Below, piece by piece: positions 23,491-32,236 of a stretch of 64,000 nucleotides of DNA. The position numbers and the translations under genes were made by a program. The notes below the pieces were generated by a model. The model worked only from the letters and a program-made list of their open reading frames with translations. It ran no database searches and was not told where the DNA came from. Every line of letters begins with the position of its first letter. Position 1 is the stretch's first letter. The stretch comes from Akkermansiaceae bacterium (GTDB lineage Bacteria > Verrucomicrobiota > Verrucomicrobiia > Verrucomicrobiales > Akkermansiaceae). The stretch covers positions 1 to 64,000 of the forward strand of contig SUVL01000005.1 in the NCBI GenBank assembly GCA_015062005.1. Direction: 5' to 3'.

Positions 23491-26058
23491 ATGGCACGCT
23501 ACAAGGCACCGCAGGATGACTACCCCGAGCCCGCACCGCGAGAGCGGGTGGATTACCGCGTGCAAGCGCCACCCCGCCGCCGCCAGGCCCCGCCCCGCAG
23601 CAGCCATGATGACTACGAGGAGTACTACGAAGAACCGGCGCCAGCCCCACGCCCCGCACCCCGCCGCGCCTGGGAGAGCGAGCCCGAGGCCTACGAACCG
23701 CTGCCGGAAGATGTGAACCCCATCCGCGAGTTCCAGAGGCCACCCCGCAAGGGCACCGGCTGTCTGCGCGCCGTGTGGCTCATGTTCACCCTGCCGCTGC
23801 GCATGGTTTTCTGGGCGCTGCGCCACCTGCCCCGCATTGTCCTCATCCCCACAAAAATCATACTGAGCCTGGCCTTTGCCGGGCTGGTGCTGGGCAGCAT
23901 CCTGGCCATCATCTACGGCGTGAAAGCCGAGCGCTACGACCTCTCGCAGGTCACCCGCATGCCGGAGCGCACCATCGTGCTCGACCGCAAGGGCAACGAA
24001 ATCGGCACCCTGCACGGCGAGAACCGCCGCAGCATCTCCAACATTCACGAAGAAGTGCCGCGGTACATGATAGATGCCCTGGTAATGCAGGAAGACCGCT
24101 CCTTCTGGACGCACGGCGGCATCGACCCTCGCGGGCTGCTGCGCGCGGTGGCCCAGGTCTTCAAGCACCACCGCACCACCCAGGGTGCCTCCACCCTGAC
24201 CATGCAGCTGGCCAAAAACACCTACAACCACCACGAGCGCGATTTCGATGCCAAGTTCACCGAAATGGCCCTGGCCCGCCGCATCGAATCCACCTACGAC
24301 AAGGAAACCATTATCACCTGCTACCTGAACCGCGTATTCTGGGGGCATACCTTCCTGGGGCTCAAACAGGCAGCTTACGGCTACTTTGACAAACTGCCGC
24401 GAGACCTCACCGTGGGCGAGGCGGCCATGCTGGCCGGCATCATCTGCAGCCCCAACCAATTCTCACCCTACCGCAACCCTTCCTCCGCCAGGGTGCAGCG
24501 CGACAAAGTGCTCAAACTCATGTACGAGCACGGCAAAATCACCCGCAATGAGTACGAGGACGCCCTCAAGGAACCGCTGGTGACCCGCAAACCCGAGCGC
24601 CGCGGCAACGACAACTACGCACTGGACCTGGTTCGCTCCGAGGTGGACCACCTGCTCTCCCTGCTGGATTCAAAGGATGAGCGGCTTAAGGAAGAGGTGG
24701 TAGTCTCCGGCGGGCTGCGCGTACAGACCACCCTGGATATCGACTTGCAGGATGACGCCATGCGCGAGATTGATACGCGGCTCACCGCCATGTTCGAGAA
24801 ACAGAAGGGCTGGAAACACCAGACCCGCGCCCAGTTCAAGGCACTGAAAGCCAAAGCTTCCCCGGAAGAAGCAGACAAACTGCGCCCGAAATACTTGCAG
24901 GCCGCCTGTGCCGTCATCGACAACGCCACCGGCGCCCTGCTGGCAGTGGTAGGCGGACGCGACAGCACCGAATCCCCCCTGAACCGGGCGCTGCAAAGCC
25001 GGCGCCAGGTGGGTTCGGTTTTCAAGCCACTGGTGTATGCCGCCTATTTCGAGAGGGGCTACGGCCCGCGTTCCCTGCTGTCGGATAACTCCATCATGCG
25101 TGGCGAAATAGCCGGTGCACCCCGCTGGAGACCGCGCAATTCCGATGGCCGGTTCACCGGCAACCACCCTGCCTCATGGGGGCTGCTGAAAAGCCGCAAC
25201 ACCATGGCCGTGCGCGCCGGCAACATCGCAGGGCTGCAGAACGTCATCAACACTGCCCTGTACGCCGGTTTCCCCCGCCCTTCCAAAACACCGGGACCCA
25301 CCATCTACCTGGGCACCTGGGAAGCCTCCCCCCTGGAAGTGGCAGGAGCCTTCACCGCCTTCGCCAATGGCGGAGTGCGCCCCACGCCCTACATCATCCA
25401 GCACATCACGGATAAAGACGGCCGGGTCGTGTGGCAGAACACCCCGAGCGCCCGCCGCGTGTGCTCCACCCGCTCAGCCAATGCTGTTTCTGCCGTACTC
25501 CAGCAAATTACCAAACCGGGCGGCACTGCCGGCAGCGTGCAGCGCCTTGGCTTCAAACACCCCTGCGGCGGTAAGACCGGCACCACCAACAACTACACCA
25601 ACGCCTGGTTCTGCGGCTTCACCACCGACCTGACCGCCGCCGTGTGGGTAGGCTTTGACCGCCCCACCATGATTGCCGATAAAGCCTACGGCGGCACCGT
25701 GGCCCTGCCGCTCTGGGTAGGAATCATGCAGTGCGCCTCCGCCCGCGGCTACCAGATGAAGGGCATCCGCACCGCGCCGGCAGCCGGCCGCAACAGCGGC
25801 ATACGCCTCTGCCGCACCTCTGGTATGCTGGCCCACGCCGGCTGCGAATATGAAGGCAAGGCCTATATCGAAACCATGGCAGATTTCACCAAACCACGCC
25901 CGCTCTGCACCGTGCATGCCGAACTGGCTGAAGACCCGGATAATGACGGCGGCGTGGATGAAGTAGCCGAAGACCCGGATGCCACCCCGGATATCGATGG
26001 CTCCGCCGAAGAGCTTATCAACGCCCTGCCTCAGGACGATGTGGCAGAAGAAGTGTAA
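23491..26058 (+). CDS. Class A penicillin-binding protein (PBP1A type)
   Basis: This bifunctional enzyme polymerises and cross-links peptidoglycan. The 855-residue chain has a Pro/Arg-rich cytoplasmic region of about 110 residues, one membrane segment (about 118-150), the GT51 glycosyltransferase with QEDRSFWTHGGIDPRGLLRA and QGASTLTMQLAKN, then the transpeptidase with SVFK (active-site Ser), SRN and KTGTTN motifs. An acidic tail follows. It lies 12 bases after the SprT-like gene and 10 before the MBOAT gene. The long basic N-terminus is unusual and may bind cytoskeletal partners. Confidence 0.94.
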   Translation: MARYKAPQDDYPEPAPRERVDYRVQAPPRRRQAPPRSSHDDYEEYYEEPAPAPRPAPRRAWESEPEAYEPLPEDVNPIREFQRPPRKGTGCLRAVWLMFTLPLRMVFWALRHLPRIVLIPTKIILSLAFAGLVLGSILAIIYGVKAERYDLSQVTRMPERTIVLDRKGNEIGTLHGENRRSISNIHEEVPRYMIDALVMQEDRSFWTHGGIDPRGLLRAVAQVFKHHRTTQGASTLTMQLAKNTYNHHERDFDAKFTEMALARRIESTYDKETIITCYLNRVFWGHTFLGLKQAAYGYFDKLPRDLTVGEAAMLAGIICSPNQFSPYRNPSSARVQRDKVLKLMYEHGKITRNEYEDALKEPLVTRKPERRGNDNYALDLVRSEVDHLLSLLDSKDERLKEEVVVSGGLRVQTTLDIDLQDDAMREIDTRLTAMFEKQKGWKHQTRAQFKALKAKASPEEADKLRPKYLQAACAVIDNATGALLAVVGGRDSTESPLNRALQSRRQVGSVFKPLVYAAYFERGYGPRSLLSDNSIMRGEIAGAPRWRPRNSDGRFTGNHPASWGLLKSRNTMAVRAGNIAGLQNVINTALYAGFPRPSKTPGPTIYLGTWEASPLEVAGAFTAFANGGVRPTPYIIQHITDKDGRVVWQNTPSARRVCSTRSANAVSAVLQQITKPGGTAGSVQRLGFKHPCGGKTGTTNNYTNAWFCGFTTDLTAAVWVGFDRPTMIADKAYGGTVALPLWVGIMQCASARGYQMKGIRTAPAAGRNSGIRLCRTSGMLAHAGCEYEGKAYIETMADFTKPRPLCTVHAELAEDPDNDGGVDEVAEDPDATPDIDGSAEELINALPQDDVAEEV

Positions 26059-26068
26059 CTAATCAACT

Positions 26069-27478
26069 ATGGACTTTTCAACCGCCTCATTCTGGTGCAG
26101 CCTGCTGCCGGCCATTCTGGTTCTGGCCGCAGGAGACTACCTGCTGCGCCACCGCCCTGAAGCAAAGCAGCTTTTCCACAAGTGGCTCATGCTGCTTCTG
26201 AGCCTGGTGCTGCTGGGCATTGCCAATGAAACCACTCTGGTTATCTTCCTGAGTGTCACCATCAGCGCTTATTTCCTGTGCCGCTGGGGCGGCTCCCTGG
26301 GCATGACTGCCCGCCGCTGGCTGCTGGGCGGGCTGATTCCCTTACTCCTGCTCCCCCTCATCTACTACAAATACGGCTATTTCTTCGGCAGCGCCATCCT
26401 GCAGCAGCAATGGGATACCCTGCGCGACCTCATCATCCCCATCGGCATTTCGTTCTACACCTTCCAGGTAATCGGCTTCTGCATCGATACCCTGATGCGC
26501 AACGAACCCATGCCCAAGTGGCTGGACTACATGAACTTCTGTGCCTTTTTCCCCCAGATTGTGGCAGGCCCCATTGAACGCCGCGCCGACCTGCTGCCCC
26601 AGGTGGAGAAGATGGAACTGGCCTGCACCCGCAGCAACCTGGAGCAAGGCATTCCCTACATCATCCTGGGGCTTTTCTTCAAACTGGCCCTGGCCGATAA
26701 CCTGGCCTATGCCATGTGGGATGGCTACTGCTGGGGCAATGCGTGGATGGTTTGGATTAACAACCTGCTTTTCACCTTCCGCATCTATTTCGACTTCGGC
26801 GGATACGGTCTCACCGCCTACGGCCTGGCCCGCTGCATGGGCATCACCCTGCGCATGAACTTCCTGAGCCCCTACACTGCCTGCAATATCAAGGATTTCT
26901 GGCGCCGCTGGCACACCTCGCTCACCCAGTGGTTCACCGACTACATCTATTTCTCGCTGGGCGGCAGCCGGACGAAACGGTGGGCGCTTAACATGCTGTT
27001 TGTATTCCTCATCTCCGGCCTGTGGCACGGTGCCGGGTGGAACTTCATCATCTGGGGCGGGCTGGCTGGTGTGGCGCTTATTGTCCACCGCGTTTTCCAC
27101 AATGCAGGTCTGCGTCTCTGGGCTCCGCTGGGCTGGCTCATGACCTTCGGATACATGGTATTTGTCTGGATGTTCTTCTACATCTCTGACACAGCCTTAC
27201 TCTGGAAACAGCTGGAATGCATTTTCTCTGCCGAATGCTACAGCATACGGGAGCTGATGGCTACTCTGGGCTGGCAATACCGCGTGCTTGAGCATTCCCA
27301 TATTCCGGCAACTCTGGTTCTTTCAACTGTCTGCATCGCCATTGAAGCGGTGTCGTGGAGAAAAAACGGCACGCCCTACGGCCTGCTGCTCAGCCCCACC
27401 AGCTGCGGAATCATGGTTGCCCTCATGATTCTCCTGCACAACCCAACCCCCAACCAATTCATTTACTTTGCCTTCTGA
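26069..27478 (+). CDS. MBOAT-family O-acyltransferase (AlgI-like)
   Basis: A 469-residue polytopic membrane protein with many hydrophobic segments. IPIGISFYTFQVIGFCID, FFPQIVAGPIERR, KDFWRRWHTSLTQWF and LWHGAGWNFIIWG (with the conserved His) are MBOAT/AlgI signatures. AlgI-type proteins move acyl groups across the membrane for O-acetylation of polysaccharide. The next gene is a membrane-anchored partner of the AlgJ/AlgX or DltD kind. Placement after a PBP suggests a cell-wall or surface glycan as target. Confidence 0.9.
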   Translation: MDFSTASFWCSLLPAILVLAAGDYLLRHRPEAKQLFHKWLMLLLSLVLLGIANETTLVIFLSVTISAYFLCRWGGSLGMTARRWLLGGLIPLLLLPLIYYKYGYFFGSAILQQQWDTLRDLIIPIGISFYTFQVIGFCIDTLMRNEPMPKWLDYMNFCAFFPQIVAGPIERRADLLPQVEKMELACTRSNLEQGIPYIILGLFFKLALADNLAYAMWDGYCWGNAWMVWINNLLFTFRIYFDFGGYGLTAYGLARCMGITLRMNFLSPYTACNIKDFWRRWHTSLTQWFTDYIYFSLGGSRTKRWALNMLFVFLISGLWHGAGWNFIIWGGLAGVALIVHRVFHNAGLRLWAPLGWLMTFGYMVFVWMFFYISDTALLWKQLECIFSAECYSIRELMATLGWQYRVLEHSHIPATLVLSTVCIAIEAVSWRKNGTPYGLLLSPTSCGIMVALMILLHNPTPNQFIYFAF

Positions 27479-27485
27479 TAACACC

Positions 27486-28481
27486 ATGAAACGTCTCATC
27501 ATCTGCATATCAGCAGGCATCATCATTGCTTTGGTTCTCAGCCAGCTGTACAGCCTGTACCTCCACCCGGAAATCTGCTTCTTCCGCGATGCTGATGCCA
27601 CCAGCACACGCTGGGAACAGCAGTTACGCCAACAGGGTCACACATGTTACATACTGGGCGGCGGTTCAGAAATCCGCTCCAGCCTTTCTCCCCGCATCAT
27701 GCAACAGGAAGGCGGTATTCATGCTGTCAACACGGCCACGGCAGCCCCCTTCGGACTAGCGGCCAATGCCGCCATTGCGCTCAACCACTTACAGAAAGGT
27801 GACACACTGGTACTCAGCGTCATCAGCGTAAGCGATGAAAACGCAAAAGCCAAGGAAGGCGGCATCAAACTTGTGGTTCAGCTTTTCGGCAAATCCGCCT
27901 TCACCCGGGGAGGAATTCCCTTTAATCCGGACTCCCTGCTGGCCATGATATCATCAGATGCCGGCAACATGTTTGTAACCGCAATTCGCAAGCTGACAAG
28001 AGGATACTCGTATATCTACTCAGTCCAATCGACCGTACACCCGGATGGCTGGATGGAAATTCACCAGCGCGGCATGGAGAAAGCAGCCATACCTGCCGCC
28101 AAGCCGACGGACCTCAGGGTAAGCCCCACCTGCACCGGTATCCTGATGCATGCAAAAAACCAATGCAGGGAAATCGGGGCTGATTTTGTTGTGATGCTGC
28201 CTGTCGGCTATACCAACCTCCACGAAACGCCGCTTCGTCTGCTGCATGCCCTGCAGATTACCCGCCTGGGTATTCCGGTGCTCCGGGATGAGCGGCTTGG
28301 CCGAATGACTGACACAACGAAACTGGCAGATACCACATACCATCTCAACGCCGAAGGCACAGTTGAGAACAGCCGCATCATCGCACACCTGCTGGCTGCA
28401 AAATCATACTGGACAGAAGCAGAGCTGCTGGAGCGACTCCGCGCACTGGGAATTCCGGAAAACGCTGAAACTCTCCCCTGA
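27486..28481 (+). CDS. Membrane-anchored partner of the MBOAT acyltransferase
   Basis: A 331-residue protein with one N-terminal membrane anchor (about residues 4-24) and an exported domain. It carries YILGGGSEIRSSL near the start and HLNAEGTVENSRIIA near the end, positions where SGNH-like esterases and DltD/AlgJ partners keep their Ser and His. I do not see a full SGNH motif set, so catalysis is uncertain. It follows the MBOAT gene by 7 bases, the usual arrangement for a two-part O-acetylation pair. The ATG at 27486 is chosen since it begins the anchor. Confidence 0.6.
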   Translation: MKRLIICISAGIIIALVLSQLYSLYLHPEICFFRDADATSTRWEQQLRQQGHTCYILGGGSEIRSSLSPRIMQQEGGIHAVNTATAAPFGLAANAAIALNHLQKGDTLVLSVISVSDENAKAKEGGIKLVVQLFGKSAFTRGGIPFNPDSLLAMISSDAGNMFVTAIRKLTRGYSYIYSVQSTVHPDGWMEIHQRGMEKAAIPAAKPTDLRVSPTCTGILMHAKNQCREIGADFVVMLPVGYTNLHETPLRLLHALQITRLGIPVLRDERLGRMTDTTKLADTTYHLNAEGTVENSRIIAHLLAAKSYWTEAELLERLRALGIPENAETLP

Positions 28482-28492
28482 TACCCGGCCGT

Positions 28493-29953
28493 ATGTCCCG
28501 CTGCACCCTTGCCAAAAAGAACGGAAGCCGTATACTCAGTCTCGTGAAGCGTTTGTTCCTCCTACTCCTGCTGGCATTCTGCAGTCTGGCCCAGGCCTGG
28601 CAGCAGGTCAGTGAGAACGCACCCGAACCAGCGCGCGAATTCCGCGCCGCCTGGGTGGCCACCGTCTTCAATCTGGACTGGCCCAGCCGCGCCGGGCTCT
28701 CCGCCGCCCAGCAGAAAGCAGAACTGCTCCACATCATTGAACAGGCAGCGCGCCTGCGGCTCAACGCCATCATCCTGCAAGTGCGCCCGAATGGCGATGC
28801 CGTGTACAAATCCAACCTGGAACCCTGGAGCGCCTGGCTGAGCGGCCCCGGGCAGAACCCCGGCTATGACCCACTGGCCTTTGCCATTGCAGAAGCGCAC
28901 CGCCGCGGCATCGAGGTACACGCCTGGTTCAACCCATTCCGCGCCACGGTAAGCAGCCGCCCCGTAGGGCGCGGGCATGTGGCGCGCCGCCAGCCTGGCT
29001 GGATTCTCAAAGCCGGCAGCACCACCATCCTGAACCCCGGCCAGCCCCAGGCCCGCGGGCATGTGCTGCGCGTCATCATGGATGTGGTGCGCCGCTACAA
29101 TGTGGACGGCGTGCATCTGGACGACTACTTCTACCCCTACCCCCCGCACAACAATGTGCGCGATGGCCGCACCCCCGCTCAGCGCCGCGCCGCCATCGAT
29201 ACCTTTGTGCAGGAGCTCTACCGCCAGGTTAAAGCCACAAAGCCGTACGTACGCGTCGGCATCAGCCCTTTCGGCATCTGGCAACCGGGATTCCCCAGTG
29301 AGGTGGAGGCCGGGGTCAATGCCTATGAGGACCTGGCCTGCGATGCCCGCAAATGGCTGGCCAGAGGCTGGGTGGACTACCTCTCACCCCAACTCTACTG
29401 GCGCTGCGAGGGGCCCCAGAGCTTCCCGGCTCTCATGCGCTGGTGGAGCGGCATCAACCCCGGCCGGCCGGTCTGGCCCGGCATTGCCTCCGTGCGCATC
29501 GACAGCAAGGAAGACCCCGGCCGCAAAGCCTCTGAAATCGGCCGCCAGATCAGCTATTCCCGCTCCCTGGCCCGCCAGAGCAGCGGCCAGCTCTTCTGGA
29601 GCTGGAAATCCCTGGGTACCAACCGAGGCGGCATCCAGAAGGAACTGGCAAAATTCTACCGCACGGTGGCGCTGCCGCCGGCCATGCCCTGGTGCGGCAG
29701 CACCCGCCCCGCTGCCCCGCTGGTTCAGGCGCAGGACTCCGGCAGCGGCTGCACCGTCACCTGGCAGGGACAGGCCCGCAAATGGGTGCTGCAAGTGGGC
29801 AGCAGAGGCCGCTGGTTCACGATGGACGTACTCCCCGGGAACTGCAGCAGAATCACCATCCCAGCGCAAATTGCCAACACACTGGACCGCATCGCCATAC
29901 GCCCCATCTCCCCCACCGGCGTGAGCGGCTCCCCCGGAATTCTGGCCCGATAA
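28493..29953 (+). CDS. GHL10-family glycoside hydrolase, exported
   Basis: A 486-residue protein with a signal-type hydrophobic segment (about 20-36, ending SLAQA). The GHL10 (DUF187-like) domain is clear: EFRAAWVATVFNLDWPS, NAIILQVRPNGDA, GIEVHAWFNPFRAT, YNVDGVHLDDYFYP, RVGISPFGIW and WVDYLSPQLYW. Relatives such as YngK/DigH cut denuded glycan strands of peptidoglycan. It closes the SprT-PBP-MBOAT run, supporting an envelope-remodelling operon. A C-terminal Ig-like extension follows the barrel. Confidence 0.88.
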   Translation: MSRCTLAKKNGSRILSLVKRLFLLLLLAFCSLAQAWQQVSENAPEPAREFRAAWVATVFNLDWPSRAGLSAAQQKAELLHIIEQAARLRLNAIILQVRPNGDAVYKSNLEPWSAWLSGPGQNPGYDPLAFAIAEAHRRGIEVHAWFNPFRATVSSRPVGRGHVARRQPGWILKAGSTTILNPGQPQARGHVLRVIMDVVRRYNVDGVHLDDYFYPYPPHNNVRDGRTPAQRRAAIDTFVQELYRQVKATKPYVRVGISPFGIWQPGFPSEVEAGVNAYEDLACDARKWLARGWVDYLSPQLYWRCEGPQSFPALMRWWSGINPGRPVWPGIASVRIDSKEDPGRKASEIGRQISYSRSLARQSSGQLFWSWKSLGTNRGGIQKELAKFYRTVALPPAMPWCGSTRPAAPLVQAQDSGSGCTVTWQGQARKWVLQVGSRGRWFTMDVLPGNCSRITIPAQIANTLDRIAIRPISPTGVSGSPGILAR

Positions 29954-29997
29954 CACGATTTTTGGGCTAAAAAAGCCTCGGTAACTATAATTTAGGA

Positions 29998-30025
29998 TTG
30001 AACTGTACAACAGGGCTGATATAAT
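29998..30025 (+). promoter_or_regulatory. Promoter of the MFS transporter gene
   Basis: TTGAAC (29998-30003) and a perfect TATAAT (30020-30025) are 16 bases apart; the ATG is at 30036, so transcription should begin 3-4 bases before it. Confidence 0.8.
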
Positions 30026-30035
30026 ATCGTCCGTT

Positions 30036-31862
30036 ATGAGTACAGACGCAACCAAAGTCGAGCTTCCGAGCTCCGTAAAACGCTATGCCCTTTACCTGAT
30101 GGTAATGGCAGGCCTTGGTGGTCTTCTGTATGGCATTGACGTAGGCGTGATTGCCGCCGCCCTGCCGTACATTGAAAAGACCTCTTCCTACACTCCGCAA
30201 GAACTGGCCATCGTGGTGGCTGCGGTTCTTTTCGGCTCCGTTCTTTCCTCCCTGTTCGCCGGCATGCTGGCTGAATGGCTGGGCCGCAAGAAGGTGATTA
30301 TCATCTCAGCCCTGCTCTTCACGCTGAGTATCCCCGTCATCTGCTTCTCCAATGGCGTGTTCGAGATGCTGATGGGTGGCCGTATTCTGCAGGGTGCAAG
30401 TGCCGGTCTCGTGGGTGTGGTGGTGCCCATGTACCTGGCTGAGTGTCTGGATGCCAACTCCCGCGGCAAGGGTACCGGCATGTTCCAGTTTATGCTTACC
30501 GTGGGTCTGGTGTTTGCGGCCCTCATCGGTCTCGTGACCACCATGTGGGTGGGCGCTGCCGATGACCCCACCGTGACCGCCGAGAGCAAGACGATGGCCT
30601 GGCAGGTTATCTTCTGGTGCTCCGCCATCCCCGGTCTCATCCTCTTCTTCGGCGCCTTCAAACTGAAGGAATCCCCCCGCTGGCTGTACCGCCGCGGTCA
30701 GCGCGAGCTGGCTCTCTGCTCCCTGGCCTCCAACAACGGTGATGCTGCCGCCAAGGAGATTCTGGACGAGATGATTGCTGCCGACGCTGCCGAGGAAGCT
30801 GCCAAGGCCGATATGGCCGAAGCCGCCAAGGGCGATTCCCTCCTCCAGCGCAAGTATGTGATTCCCTTCATCCTGGCCGTGGTGGTTCTGGCCTGCACGC
30901 AGGCTACCGGTATCAACTCCGTGCTGAACTACTCCGTGAAGATCTTCCAGCAGGCAGGTCTGCAGGGCGAAGTGGCCAACTGGGCTGACCTCGCCATCAA
31001 GATTACCAACATGGTGATGACCATAGTGGCTGTGACCCTGGTGGACAAGAAGGGCCGCACCTTCCTGCTCAAGATGGGCACGCTGGGCATCATCGTAGGC
31101 CTGGCTGGCGTGGGTGCCATGTTCCTCTCCGTGGAGAACAACCGTGTTGACGTGACCAAACAGGTTGCCGCCGCCGTGCAGGATAATTCCCTGAACATCT
31201 CCGCAGCCGATGCCGTGAAGGCCGCTATGACCCCCGAGATTGCCGCCGCTCACCCCGAATTCATGCAGGGTGAATCCGTGGCTCCCGGCATGCAGCTCAT
31301 CGTGACCTACACGCAGGGCCAGTCCAGCATGCAGGATGTGGCCGAGGTATTCGCTGATTCCGCAGCTGAAGGCTCCGCCATCGCCATCGCCAAGAGCACA
31401 GCTCTGGCCCCCACCTTCATGGACAAGCTCTGCTTCTGGACCACTCCGCTGCCCGAAGGCGCCGTGAAGGAAGTGACCATCACCCGCGCTGAAATCGGCA
31501 TGAAGCCCAACGCCGTGACCGGCTGGATTGTGACCGGCTTCTTCGTGGTCTTCATCTCCTTCTATGCCGCAGGTCCCGGCGTGTGCGTATGGCTGGCTCT
31601 CTCCGAGCTCATGCCCACCCGCATCCGCGCCAACGGCATGGCCATTGCCCTGCTCATCAACCAGGGTGTATCCACCACCATTGCAGGCACCTTCCTGCCC
31701 TGGGTGGGTTCCTCCGGTTACTCCACCGTATTCTTCTGGCTGGCTGGCTTCACGGTGATTTACTTCATCACCGCCGCCTTCTTCCTGCCGGAAACCAAGG
31801 GCCGCACCCTCGAGGAAATCGAGCAGTACTTCAAGACGGGCAAGATGCCCGAAAAGAACTAA
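30036..31862 (+). CDS. Sugar-porter family MFS transporter with loop insert
   Basis: A 608-residue sugar porter. GLLYGIDVGVIAAALPYI, AEWLGRKKV, GRILQGASAGLVGVVVPMYLAE (the PMYLAE-type signature), ESPRWLYRRG and the closing LPETKGRTLEEIE are family marks. TM7 has QATGINSVLNYS. Unusually, about 120 hydrophilic residues (about 370-490, from VENNRVDVTKQV to ITRAEIGMKPNA) sit between two late membrane segments where other members have a short loop. The gene stands alone between promoter and terminator. The substrate is probably a hexose. Confidence 0.92.
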   Translation: MSTDATKVELPSSVKRYALYLMVMAGLGGLLYGIDVGVIAAALPYIEKTSSYTPQELAIVVAAVLFGSVLSSLFAGMLAEWLGRKKVIIISALLFTLSIPVICFSNGVFEMLMGGRILQGASAGLVGVVVPMYLAECLDANSRGKGTGMFQFMLTVGLVFAALIGLVTTMWVGAADDPTVTAESKTMAWQVIFWCSAIPGLILFFGAFKLKESPRWLYRRGQRELALCSLASNNGDAAAKEILDEMIAADAAEEAAKADMAEAAKGDSLLQRKYVIPFILAVVVLACTQATGINSVLNYSVKIFQQAGLQGEVANWADLAIKITNMVMTIVAVTLVDKKGRTFLLKMGTLGIIVGLAGVGAMFLSVENNRVDVTKQVAAAVQDNSLNISAADAVKAAMTPEIAAAHPEFMQGESVAPGMQLIVTYTQGQSSMQDVAEVFADSAAEGSAIAIAKSTALAPTFMDKLCFWTTPLPEGAVKEVTITRAEIGMKPNAVTGWIVTGFFVVFISFYAAGPGVCVWLALSELMPTRIRANGMAIALLINQGVSTTIAGTFLPWVGSSGYSTVFFWLAGFTVIYFITAAFFLPETKGRTLEEIEQYFKTGKMPEKN

Positions 31863-31887
31863 TCCACCAATTAGTTTAACCACTTTC

Positions 31888-31927
31888 ACCGGCTCCCCCA
31901 ACGCCGCTACCGGGGGAGCCGGTTTTT
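31888..31927 (+). terminator. Terminator after the MFS gene
   Basis: Stem ACCGGCTCCCCC/GGGGGAGCCGGT followed by TTTTT. Confidence 0.85.
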
Positions 31928-31970
31928 TAGTAATCAGCTGGTAGCGGTTAATGAGCATTGGCAGAGTGGT

Positions 31971-32068
31971 AAATTGATATTTGTCGTTGTCGGGGCACGG
32001 GACTTCAGTCCCGAAATAACGGTGCTTCCAATCGGGACTGAAGTCCCGTGCTCCGACAGAGTTCCCCC
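31971..32068. repeat. Dispersed palindromic element, copy 2
   Basis: Same element as at 10829, nearly identical across the two arms and the loop. Between it and 32186 lies a GTCCCAAAGA-type palindrome related to the recA upstream repeat, and no gene. Confidence 0.9.
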
Positions 32069-32186
32069 ACAAATTCCAATTTGTTGATTAGTTTCGAATT
32101 TTTAGAAGTGCCCAATTGTAAATCCACGTATCCCAAATCTTTGGGACACGTGTGGGTGCCTCACTGCCATAACACAAAAATCGGGC

Positions 32187-32216
32187 TGGACTCCTGCATG
32201 TGTTTTCTGCTAGAAT
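32187..32216 (+). promoter_or_regulatory. Probable promoter of the CoA-transferase gene
   Basis: TGGACT (32187-32192) and TAGAAT (32211-32216), 18 bases apart, 20 bases before the ATG. Confidence 0.5.
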
Positions 32217-32236
32217 AGGAGCAGTAAGCAGGGAAT

